The notes beneath the pieces were generated by a model. The model was not told the DNA's origin. It did not search any database and saw only the letters and a list, made by a program, of their open reading frames with translations. The translations under genes and the position numbers were made by a program. This document shows, piece after piece, positions 1 to 4,876 of a stretch of DNA of 8,839 bases (the stretch's first letter is position 1; each line of letters starts with the position of its first letter). Location of the stretch: NCBI GenBank assembly GCA_005880165.1, contig VBJP01000073.1:1-8839 (forward strand), in the 5' to 3' direction. This stretch comes from Chloroflexota bacterium. Lineage in GTDB: Bacteria; Chloroflexota; Limnocylindria; QHBO01.

Positions 1-124
1 TGTAGGTGCGGTCCACCAGGTCCAGCAGATCGGCGACCGAGCTCCGTGCGCGGCCGATGTCGCCGCCCTCGACCACGAGGCGCACGGTGCTGCCCAGCGC
101 ACGCCAGGTCGCGTACTCGCCCAT
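1..124 (-). CDS. FAD:protein FMN transferase (ApbE family), N-terminal fragment
   Basis: Only the first 41 codons are in the window; the gene continues beyond position 1. The visible residues include WRALGSTVRLVVEGG followed by a helix ending in LLDLVDRTY. This is the usual opening of ApbE proteins: a W-x-A-L/M-G-T/S-T strand, then a helix with an aspartate before the S-R-F segment. ApbE enzymes transfer FMN from FAD to a Thr/Ser of a partner flavoprotein, normally outside the cytoplasmic membrane. The ATG at 124-122 lies one base after the TGA of the small membrane protein upstream (TGAGATG), so the two are almost certainly translationally coupled. No lipobox or signal peptide is visible before the fold begins, as in many actinobacterial-type ApbE proteins. 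The family call rests on a short N-terminus, so it is probable rather than certain. Confidence 0.68.
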   Translation of the reverse strand, partial: MGEYATWRALGSTVRLVVEGGDIGRARSSVADLLDLVDRTY

Positions 125-125
125 C

Positions 126-455
126 TCAGGAACCGCCGCTGGTCGCCTGGCCGCTGCCGCTCGCGGAAGAGCCCACCGAACCGCTCGACTGCAACGCCGA
201 GCCGTTGGTGGTGTCGGTGGTCGTGTCGCTCGACGTCGACGAGGAGCTGTTCGAGGAGCTCGCCCCGCTGGCGGATGGCGTGGGCGTGGACACGCTCGCC
301 GCCACCGCCTGGCTACCCGGATTGCTCACGGCTGCCACCCAGCCGAAGCCCAGCGTGGCGCCGATGCCGGCCAGGGTGACGCCCATGGTGGTGGATCTCA
401 GTCGCTGAATGGCTCGACTGCGCTCTGCCGGAGTCAGGCGTTGTGCCTTCTGCAT
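126..455 (-). CDS. Small single-pass membrane protein with Ser/Thr-rich tail
   Basis: This 109-aa protein has three parts. Residues 1-23 are basic and probably cytosolic. Residues about 24-44 (MGVTLAGIGATLGFGWVAAV) form one hydrophobic helix. From residue 56 to the end it is low-complexity, with 31 of 54 residues Ser or Thr plus Gly and Ala. The topology is likely N-in with an exported, disordered tail. I recognise no family. It sits one base before an ApbE-type flavinyltransferase, and small membrane proteins with low-complexity tails do occur beside ApbE and ferric-reductase-like genes in high-GC bacteria, so a role in an extracytoplasmic flavin electron-transfer module is a reasonable inference. 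The tail has no obvious flavinylation motif (D-x-x-T/S-G-A-T type). The start ATG at 455 lacks a clear Shine-Dalgarno; the internal ATG at residue 24 would remove the basic N-terminus and is less likely. Confidence 0.62.
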   Translation of the reverse strand: MQKAQRLTPAERSRAIQRLRSTTMGVTLAGIGATLGFGWVAAVSNPGSQAVAASVSTPTPSASGASSSNSSSSTSSDTTTDTTNGSALQSSGSVGSSASGSGQATSGGS

Positions 456-528
456 GGCAGGGATGGTGGAAGCCGGAACCTTTCGGACCGATTACGCACG
501 ACCGCGACGGCCCGTTGTGCGGCGGCGA

Positions 529-975
529 TCAGCCAGGGATGTCGAGCTCGTCCACGACCTCGGTGACCCCCGGGAGATCGCCGAGGATCCCGAGGATCTC
601 GTCCGCGACCTCGATCGACTCGACCTGGCCGCGGACCCAGATGGTGGAGCCCGCCGCGTCGACCTGGATCCGGTCGCCCGCTGTCACGTCCGACGAGCGC
701 AGCGCCTCCAGGGCTCGCACGAGCAGCGGCTCATCCTCGCCGTTCTCGAACTCGAGCTGTTCCTCGTCGGTGGTTGCCGCGCCGGCGATGTCGGCTCCCT
801 CCTCGTCGGCGGTGGCGGGCCTCACCACCCGTTCGCTGGGAGGCACCCACGGGACGCCCTCCTGTGAGGCCACCAACGGGTCCTCACTTTCTCCCGTGGC
901 CGGCTCGTCGACCAGGTCGCCCTCGTCTTCCGAGGGGAGCGGCTGGCGTTCCGGCAGGTCATCGCGTCGTTCCAT
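529..975 (-). CDS. Acidic BON-domain protein
   Basis: This is a 148-aa protein. Residues 1-80 are acidic, Pro-rich and probably disordered; they include the short ordered-looking motif GVPWVPPSERV (residues 40-50). Residues about 84-146 form a single BON domain: a helix (LLVRALEAL), then strands with GDRIQVDAAGSTIWVRGQVES, a second helix (EVADEILGIL), and a closing strand (GVTEVVDELDI). The central Gly of the G-x-V turn is present. BON domains are thought to bind phospholipid or other ligands and occur in OsmY-like stress proteins. Unlike OsmY, no signal peptide is seen, so it is probably cytoplasmic or membrane-peripheral. I chose the ATG at 975 because GAGG lies six bases upstream; a start further upstream at 1056 would add an unconserved Arg-rich stretch and overlap the neighbouring gene. 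It lies 49 bp after the DUF5946 gene in the same direction, so co-transcription is likely. Confidence 0.83.
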   Translation of the reverse strand: MERRDDLPERQPLPSEDEGDLVDEPATGESEDPLVASQEGVPWVPPSERVVRPATADEEGADIAGAATTDEEQLEFENGEDEPLLVRALEALRSSDVTAGDRIQVDAAGSTIWVRGQVESIEVADEILGILGDLPGVTEVVDELDIPG

Positions 976-1024
976 CGTTCGCCTCGTTCGGTGCGTTGTC
1001 AGCCGCGCAACATCCGTGCCGCGC

Positions 1025-1570
1025 CTACGTGGACCGCAGGCGGGCGCGAACCGCATCGGTCAGGGTCTGATTCGCCCATTCTCGTACGCGATCCTGCTTG
1101 GCGGACCACGCCTGCCAGACCGATGCCGCCCAGTCCCGAACACGCCGGGCGTGCTCCTCCGGGGTGGGCGAGCCGACGACGTGAGCGATGGTCAGGCGTG
1201 CCGGTGCGGCGGGAGCCGTGAACCGAGGCCATTCGGTCTGATGCGCGGCAAGGTGCTGGTGCGCCGCTCGTACCGCAACGCCGGTCCATCCCTCGTCGAG
1301 CGCCAGGTGCAACCCGATCAGCCCGAACGCGACGCCGATGCGTGGGACCCGGGGGCCGGCGTGCTGGGCTCCATACGCATCCACGGTCAGCTGATGGAGG
1401 CCGCCGAGCTGGGAAGGATGCCCAAGCTCATGACCAACCACGGTCATGTAGAGATCCCAGCACGCAGGGGACGCGTTCCTGCGGGGATCGATCGGCGACT
1501 CGCTGATGGGCAGCAGAAGGCCGCAGCCCGGACAGGCGCTCGACCCTCCGCCATCGGCTCCGTCGGTCAA
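1025..1570 (-). CDS. DUF5946 family protein
   Basis: This 181-aa protein opens with a zinc-knuckle-like C-P-G-C motif (Cys13, Cys16). Then comes a conserved NASPACWDLY segment with a third Cys (residue 37), the LHQLTVDAYGAQH motif (residues 58-70), and a hydrophobic helix, IGVAFGLIGLHLALDEG. The order CPGCG, SP-x-CW, LTVDAY-x-x-QH is the hallmark of DUF5946, a widespread family of unknown function in actinobacteria and Chloroflexota. The conserved Cys, His and Asp suggest metal binding, though this is not established. The C-terminal half carries WPRFTAPA and two amphipathic helices rich in Trp and Arg. The start is a TTG overlapping the stop of the glycosyltransferase (TTGA at 1570-1567), and the upstream purine tract is weak, so translation probably depends on coupling. 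It likely shares a transcript with the glycosyltransferase and the BON gene. Confidence 0.82.
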   Translation of the reverse strand: MTDGADGGGSSACPGCGLLLPISESPIDPRRNASPACWDLYMTVVGHELGHPSQLGGLHQLTVDAYGAQHAGPRVPRIGVAFGLIGLHLALDEGWTGVAVRAAHQHLAAHQTEWPRFTAPAAPARLTIAHVVGSPTPEEHARRVRDWAASVWQAWSAKQDRVREWANQTLTDAVRARLRST

Positions 1571-2700
1571 CGCGCGCGCGCCCGCTCGATGGCGCGGACA
1601 TACACCTCTTCGTATCCGTCCGCCATGCGCTTGGCTGAGAACCGGTCGACCACGCTCTCGCGGATGGCCTTGCGGTCAAGGGCAGCGACGCGATCTACCA
1701 GAAAGGCGAGATGTTCCGGGTCGTCGCCAAAGAAGCCATCCACCCCTTCACGGATGATCTCCGGCAGCGCGCCCACCCGACGTCCGAGGACGGGCGTTCC
1801 GGCCGCGAGCGACTCGATCACCACCAGGCCGAAAGGCTCGGGCCACACCCCGGTCACCAGGCTGGCGAGGCTCTCGCTGACGAGCTGCCCGCGCTCATCG
1901 GAGCTGAGCTCGCCCACGAATTCCACATCGCGGCCCTTGATCGCCGGCTTGAAGACGTTCTCGAAGTAATCCCGCTCCTCGGGGAGTGGCCCCATCTTGG
2001 CCGCCACGCGCAGATGGCGCCCAGCCCTCACGGCGACCTCGACGGCGTCGATTACGCCCTTCTCCGGGGCGACCCGGCCCACGAAGCACAGGTCCTGCCC
2101 ACCCTCGCGGCGCCAGGGCGACGACGTGAGATCCAGGCCGTTGTGCACGATGGCCGCCCAATCGAGGTCAGGATGGGCCGAGGCCTGATGTTCGCTGATC
2201 GCCACCAGGCTGCCCCGCGTGCGCTGCAGCAGTCCCGTCGCCCAGGGGCGGTCCAGGCGCCCGTGAAAGGTGAAGGCGGTCGGCGTCGTGGTCGCCCGGC
2301 TCAGGAAGAGGCTGGACCACTCCAGGTGGCTGTGGATGACATCAAACTGCGATGCGTCGTCCAGCACGCGCATCGCCGTCTCCAGGACGTAGCCGCTGCC
2401 ATCCTCGTCGAGGCCGGCGTGCCGCAGAGCCTCTGGCACCGTCGCGATCAGACGGCCCGGCACCTCTGAATCGGCTGCGGCGTACGTGGTCACCTCGTGG
2501 CCGCGATCGATCAGCTCGCGGACGAGTGCATCGATCACCCGCTCCGTTCCGCCGTAGCCCCGCGGAGGCACCGGCTCGAAGGGTCCGGCGACCTGGGCGA
2601 TGCGCAGGCGCGATCCTGCGGCCGGACCCTTTCGCTCGATGGGTATCGGTTCGACCGGATCGATCGCAATCGGTCCACGCGCCTCGCCAGTCCGATTCAT
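1567..2700 (-). CDS. GT4-family glycosyltransferase
   Basis: This 377-aa protein has the GT-B architecture and normal length for the family. Residues about 32-185 are the acceptor-side Rossmann domain, with the Gly-rich loop GYGGTERVIDALVREL (48-63), the strand FDVIHSHLEW (119-128) and FTFHGRL. The donor-side domain begins near residue 203 with CFVGRVAPEKG; its Arg209 and Lys214 are the usual nucleotide-phosphate contacts. It contains the E-x7-E pair Glu288 and Glu296 in EPFGLVVIESLAAGTP. It should transfer a sugar from a nucleotide-sugar with retention of configuration; the acceptor cannot be read from sequence. No membrane segment is seen, so it is cytoplasmic or peripheral. Residues 1-30 are a non-conserved Pro/Glu-rich extension. 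An in-frame TGA lies two codons before the ATG, so 2700 is the most upstream start; its GAGGG abuts the ATG, which is unusually close for a Shine-Dalgarno. It heads the minus-strand cluster with DUF5946 and BON genes. Confidence 0.9.
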   Translation of the reverse strand: MNRTGEARGPIAIDPVEPIPIERKGPAAGSRLRIAQVAGPFEPVPPRGYGGTERVIDALVRELIDRGHEVTTYAAADSEVPGRLIATVPEALRHAGLDEDGSGYVLETAMRVLDDASQFDVIHSHLEWSSLFLSRATTTPTAFTFHGRLDRPWATGLLQRTRGSLVAISEHQASAHPDLDWAAIVHNGLDLTSSPWRREGGQDLCFVGRVAPEKGVIDAVEVAVRAGRHLRVAAKMGPLPEERDYFENVFKPAIKGRDVEFVGELSSDERGQLVSESLASLVTGVWPEPFGLVVIESLAAGTPVLGRRVGALPEIIREGVDGFFGDDPEHLAFLVDRVAALDRKAIRESVVDRFSAKRMADGYEEVYVRAIERARAR

Positions 2701-2795
2701 CCCTCAGTCCGCTGCTCGAATTCGTCGTTGCAGACAATCTCCTCCGCCGTGCAGGAGAATTGAAGCACCCGTCATGCCAGATTCGAGGCGATCAG
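2701..2795. promoter_or_regulatory. Divergent intergenic region with small inverted repeat
   Basis: These 95 bp separate the minus-strand glycosyltransferase and the plus-strand hypothetical, so they must hold both promoters or leaders. A perfect 6-bp inverted repeat, TCTCCT (2738-2743) and AGGAGA (2753-2758), has a nine-base loop and could be a small operator or hairpin. I find no convincing paired -35/-10 boxes on either strand. GAGG at 2785-2788, seven bases before the ATG at 2796, is a plausible ribosome binding site for the plus-strand gene. Confidence 0.4.
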
Positions 2796-3281
2796 ATGGA
2801 CCCTGACTTGCCGGATCCTGCGCAACCCGCCGCACCTGCGGAACCGGATCCCGCCGGGGTCGGTCCCGGAGGCGGCACGCCGTATACAGTCTATTTCCCT
2901 GGTGAAGACGCGTACCGTGCAGCAGACCTGGCGCATGCCGCGCCGCTGCCTCACGTGGGCGATCTCGTCGACTACCTGGACGAGGATGGCGTCACGCACC
3001 GCTATCGAGTGCGCGAGGTAGTGCACACCCTCCAGGTGGCCCCCGCCTACCGGCCCAATCCGCGAGCGGCCGGCGGCTCGCCCGATGTTGCGGCCGACGC
3101 GGCCCAGGCAGCGCCTGACGGGCCGCATCCCATTCCGGAGGGCTCAGAGCTGCGCGCCGGTCTTCCGGAGGTCGTGCTCGAAGCCGTGTCAGAGCCTAAC
3201 CCGCAGCCGAGCGTCGACGCTCAACGCGCCCCGACGAGCGGGGACTCGATCTCGGGCTCGACCTCAGCTTCCAGGGAATAG
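2796..3281 (+). CDS. Hypothetical protein, 161 aa, with one conserved-looking core
   Basis: I do not recognise this family. Residues 1-27 are Pro/Asp/Ala-rich and low complexity. Residues 29-84 look like a folded core with strand-rich character: PYTVYFPGEDAYRAAD, then LPHVGDLVDYLDEDGV and HRYRVREVVHTLQVAP. The pattern of a G-D-L-V-x-Y strand followed by a charged turn and a Y-R-V-R-E-V-V strand resembles small beta-barrel modules, but that is only an impression. The tail (residues 85-161) is Pro/Ala/Ser-rich and probably disordered. There is no signal peptide or membrane segment. The start ATG at 2796 has GAGG seven bases upstream; earlier in-frame starts would run antisense through the glycosyltransferase. 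The final 61 bp overlap the convergent response regulator. Codon bias and the ordered core support a real gene, though the reading of its end is less certain. Confidence 0.66.
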   Translation: MDPDLPDPAQPAAPAEPDPAGVGPGGGTPYTVYFPGEDAYRAADLAHAAPLPHVGDLVDYLDEDGVTHRYRVREVVHTLQVAPAYRPNPRAAGGSPDVAADAAQAAPDGPHPIPEGSELRAGLPEVVLEAVSEPNPQPSVDAQRAPTSGDSISGSTSASRE

Positions 3282-3949
3282 CCGATCCCCGGATAGGTGG
3301 TGATCGGCCCGGCCTCTCCGGGCGCCGCACCGAGCTTGCGCCGCACGCGACTGATCCACACACGCAGGTACTGCAGGTCATCCCGATACTCCGGCCCCCA
3401 GACCTTGGTGAGCAGCTCGGAGTGCAGGACCACCTTTCCTGGGTTGGATGCGAGGTGCTGGAGCAGCATCCACTCGGTTCGGCTCACGGGAATGACGGTC
3501 TCGCCATGCCTGAGCAAACGGCGCTCCAGGTCGATTTCGTAGTCGTCGACGCGGACGATTTCCTGGCCTTGGCCAGCTCCATCCGTACGCCGCAGGACGG
3601 CTCGCACCCGGGCCGCAAGCTCGTCCGGATGGAAGGGCTTGGCGATGTAGTCATCGGCCCCGAGGTCGAGGCCGCGCGCCTTGTCGGTCGCGGAGGTGAT
3701 GCCGGTGAGCAGGATGACCGGTATGGGGCGGGACTCGCGGAGCTGTCGCATCACCTCGATGCCGTCCAGGTCTGGCAGCAGGATGTCGAGCAGGGCGATG
3801 TCCGGCCGGAGCTCATCAGCCAGGCGGATCGCCTCCGTACCGCTCTCGGCCGTGATCACCCGGAACTGCTCCTCACGCAGGGTCGCAGCTACCAGCTTCG
3901 TGATCCGCAGCTCGTCGTCGGCGACGAGCACGAGCGATCGGTTGTTCAT
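3221..3949 (-). CDS. OmpR/KdpE-type DNA-binding response regulator
   Basis: This is a 242-aa protein. Residues about 5-120 are a receiver domain with the acidic pair Asp11/Asp12, the phospho-acceptor Asp55 (in IALLDILLPDLDG), Thr82 (LLTG) and Lys104 (AKPF), so all catalytic and switch residues are intact. Residues about 130-227 are an OmpR-type winged helix, with SRTEWMLLQHLASNPGKVV, the loop KVWGPEYRDD and the recognition helix YLRVWISRVRRKLG. The QYLRV-(W/Y)-x-x-x-(V/L)-R-x-KL pattern is most like KdpE. It acts as a phosphorylation-controlled transcription factor, with a partner kinase that is not in this window. The ATG at 3949 starts one strand before the receiver fold, as usual; a TTG at 3994 would add 15 unconserved residues. 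No clear Shine-Dalgarno precedes the ATG. The last 16 residues, after the wing, are an acidic tail encoded within the overlap with the convergent hypothetical gene. Confidence 0.93.
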   Translation of the reverse strand: MNNRSLVLVADDELRITKLVAATLREEQFRVITAESGTEAIRLADELRPDIALLDILLPDLDGIEVMRQLRESRPIPVILLTGITSATDKARGLDLGADDYIAKPFHPDELAARVRAVLRRTDGAGQGQEIVRVDDYEIDLERRLLRHGETVIPVSRTEWMLLQHLASNPGKVVLHSELLTKVWGPEYRDDLQYLRVWISRVRRKLGAAPGEAGPITTYPGIGYSLEAEVEPEIESPLVGAR

Positions 3950-4061
3950 ATGCGACGCGTCCGGTGGTCGGCGATGTGCCTCGATGGGAAGCAAGCCCTG
4001 TGCCAGTGAGCCCTGCGACGTGACGGCCTGAATGCGGCGTCTGGGATGCGGCCTTCACAAG

Positions 4062-4085
4062 GGCGCGTGGCATGTACCGTGCGCC
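4062..4085. repeat. 24-bp imperfect palindrome before the 4098 gene
   Basis: GGCGCGTGG (4062-4070) and CCGTGCGCC (4077-4085) flank the six-base spacer CATGTA. As RNA this is nine pairs including two G-U. As DNA the arms GGCGC..GG / CC..GCGCC are symmetric. It lies in the 148-bp divergent spacer between the response regulator and the 111-aa gene, ending 12 bases before the ATG. A TACCGT (4075-4080) inside it could be a weak -10 box. It may be an operator or a leader hairpin; neither is proven. Confidence 0.35.
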
Positions 4086-4097
4086 AACCAGGCGGAG

Positions 4098-4433
4098 ATG
4101 CCGACCCCGACGGCCCGCTGGGTCCACCGCCCCGAGGAGATCGCTGGAGAGCACGGTGAGACGCTGGCCACCCGTTCGCACGAGGTGATTCGCGAATGGG
4201 CCGAGGCTCGCGGCGCGGTGCCGGTCAGCATTACGGCCGATGACCTCTCCCGCCGGTCGGGACTCCTTCGGATCCGCGCGGGCGTCGACGAGGAGAGGCT
4301 GGCGCGCATCGCGTGGGATGAGTGGTTTGATGCGTTCGAGGATGACAAGCTTGTCTTCGTCTTCCGTTCGACGCGGACCACCGGCCGCCGCAGCAACTTC
4401 TTTCGCCTCGATTCCGCCGACAGGGACGGCTGA
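4098..4433 (+). CDS. Conserved small hypothetical protein, 111 aa
   Basis: This is a soluble 111-aa protein with no signal peptide or membrane segment. After a variable N-terminus of about 25 residues, the segment SHEVIREWAEARGAVP (28-42) is followed by a GLLRI strand (55-59), then IAWDEWFDAFEDDKLVFVF (71-89), and it ends in SNFFRL (99-104). I recognise the layout (H-x-x-I-R-x-W-A-E-x-R-G ... LRI ... ISWDEWF-x-x-F ... L-A-F-x-Y ... S-x-F-x-K/R-L) from a broad family of small bacterial proteins. These are usually annotated as hypothetical, sometimes wrongly as a glucan branching enzyme; the function is unknown. The ATG at 4098 follows AGGCGGAG, a purine-rich site close to the start. An earlier in-frame ATG at 4032 would add unconserved residues and run through the palindrome at 4062-4085. 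It is divergent from the response regulator, so regulation by it is possible but unshown. Confidence 0.72.
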   Translation: MPTPTARWVHRPEEIAGEHGETLATRSHEVIREWAEARGAVPVSITADDLSRRSGLLRIRAGVDEERLARIAWDEWFDAFEDDKLVFVFRSTRTTGRRSNFFRLDSADRDG

Positions 4434-4476
4434 CAGCGACTAGCCGCGCTGGCACGCATGTTGCATCGATCCGCGA

Positions 4477-4514
4477 AAGGGAGGCGTTCGGCTCGCCCGT
4501 CGGACGCCTCCCGC
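4477..4514. terminator. Hairpin between convergent reading frames, no U-tract
   Basis: GGGAGGCGT (4479-4487) and ACGCCTCCC (4504-4512) are perfect complements. The stem grows to eleven pairs with U-G and C-G pairs inside. It begins 45 bases after the stop of the 111-aa gene and lies 48 bases beyond the end of the minus-strand ORF at 4561. There is no T-run on the plus side; on the minus side it is followed by CTTTCG. It may be a bidirectional terminator or a 3'-end stabiliser, common for high-GC genomes lacking U-tracts. Confidence 0.55.
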
Positions 4515-4560
4515 CAGTGTCCGCGAGCCGGCGGATCACCATCCGATCACCGTCGGCGCA

Positions 4561-4734
4561 TCAGTTCCCGGCGCCGATAGGCCCGATGACGTCGACCAGC
4601 GTTCCGCCCAGAACCGCGAACGTGACCTCCTCGAGCGCGCGCGGCCCGTCGAGATTTGGCCCGCCGCTCCGGCCGAGCAGCTGGGCGTCGCCGGCAAACG
4701 GGCCGTGCCAGGGAGGCTGCGCTGCATGAGTCAC
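4561..4734 (-). pseudogene. Possible ABC-ATPase N-terminal remnant, or a small 57-aa gene
   Basis: A minus-strand reading frame from GTG at 4734 to TGA at 4561 encodes 57 residues. Its second half, ALEEVTFAVLGGTLVDVIG then PIGAGN-stop (residues 34-57), matches how ABC transporter ATPases begin: an A-L-E-x-V-x-F strand, a G-T-L-V-x-V-I-G strand, then the Walker A loop G-P-x-G-A-G-K-S-T. Here the reading stops exactly where the catalytic Lys should be (Asn then TGA), and no continuation of the fold is visible in the other frames downstream. The first half lacks the usual V-x-Y-G motif. About 85% of codons end in G or C, as in real genes of this window. It would be convergent to the 111-aa gene with a hairpin between them. 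Either it is the stub of a decayed importer ATPase or a small protein that resembles one by chance. It could not bind ATP as written. Confidence 0.38.
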
Positions 4735-4876
4735 GCCACCCCCGGGACCAAGGTCCCACGCTTGGTGGGGTGCTGTCGGGTCCAGTGGTACCCCGGGCGA
4801 ACCGGACGACAGCGCTACAGACCTCCTCGGGATGCGCCCCTACCGTCGCCGGGTACTCCTCGGGGAGGAATGGGTC
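4735..4876 (+). promoter_or_regulatory. Structured 5' leader of the CAP gene, possibly a degenerate ydaO-like riboswitch
   Basis: This 142-bp stretch holds nested inverted repeats. CACCCC (4737-4742) pairs with GGGGTG (4767-4772) around the hairpin GGGAC-CAAG-GTCCC (4744-4757), while ACCAAG (4747-4752) can instead pair with CTTGGT (4761-4766). A long stem joins GCTGTCG..TCC (4772-4783) to GGACGACAGC (4804-4813). CCTCCTC (4822-4828) can pair with the Shine-Dalgarno GGGGAGG (4862-4868). In order, GGGACCA, GGGGTG and GGGCGAACC..CGACAGC..TA recall the ydaO c-di-AMP riboswitch landmarks, and that class often precedes cell-wall protein genes. The flanking consensus (GGGGTGAATC, CCCGACAGCTAACC) is broken, so the class assignment is weak; that the leader is structured is better supported. 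No promoter boxes were found. Confidence 0.33.
4862..4869 (+). promoter_or_regulatory. Shine-Dalgarno GGGGAGGA that fixes a TTG start
   Basis: GGGGAGGA ends seven bases before TTG at 4877, the ideal distance, and is the best ribosome binding site in the window. It favours the TTG over the in-frame ATG at 4832, which has no such site. It is partly self-masked: CTCC (4856-4859) and GGAG (4864-4867) can form a four-pair hairpin with loop TCGG. Confidence 0.72.

Noticed and set aside
456..528. Promoter for the small membrane protein and ApbE
   Set aside because: The 73-bp gap has no convincing -35/-10 pair on the minus strand, so I do not call one; read-through from the BON gene is equally possible.
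443..1969. Long plus-strand open frame of about 500 codons
   Set aside because: It runs antisense through the BON, DUF5946 and glycosyltransferase genes, all of which have recognisable domains. The translation is Ser/Arg-rich with no motif, as expected of a shadow frame in GC-rich DNA.
1711..2469. Plus-strand open frame opposite the glycosyltransferase
   Set aside because: The glycosyltransferase frame carries the full GT-B motif set; this one has none.
3950..3994. Longer response-regulator start at TTG 3994
   Set aside because: The extra 15 residues are unlike receiver-domain starts, and the ATG at 3949 gives the usual distance to the Asp pair.
4832..4876. Start of the CAP gene at ATG 4832
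   Set aside because: There is no Shine-Dalgarno before it, and it would put 15 extra residues before a well-formed signal peptide. TTG at 4877 has GGGGAGGA at ideal spacing.
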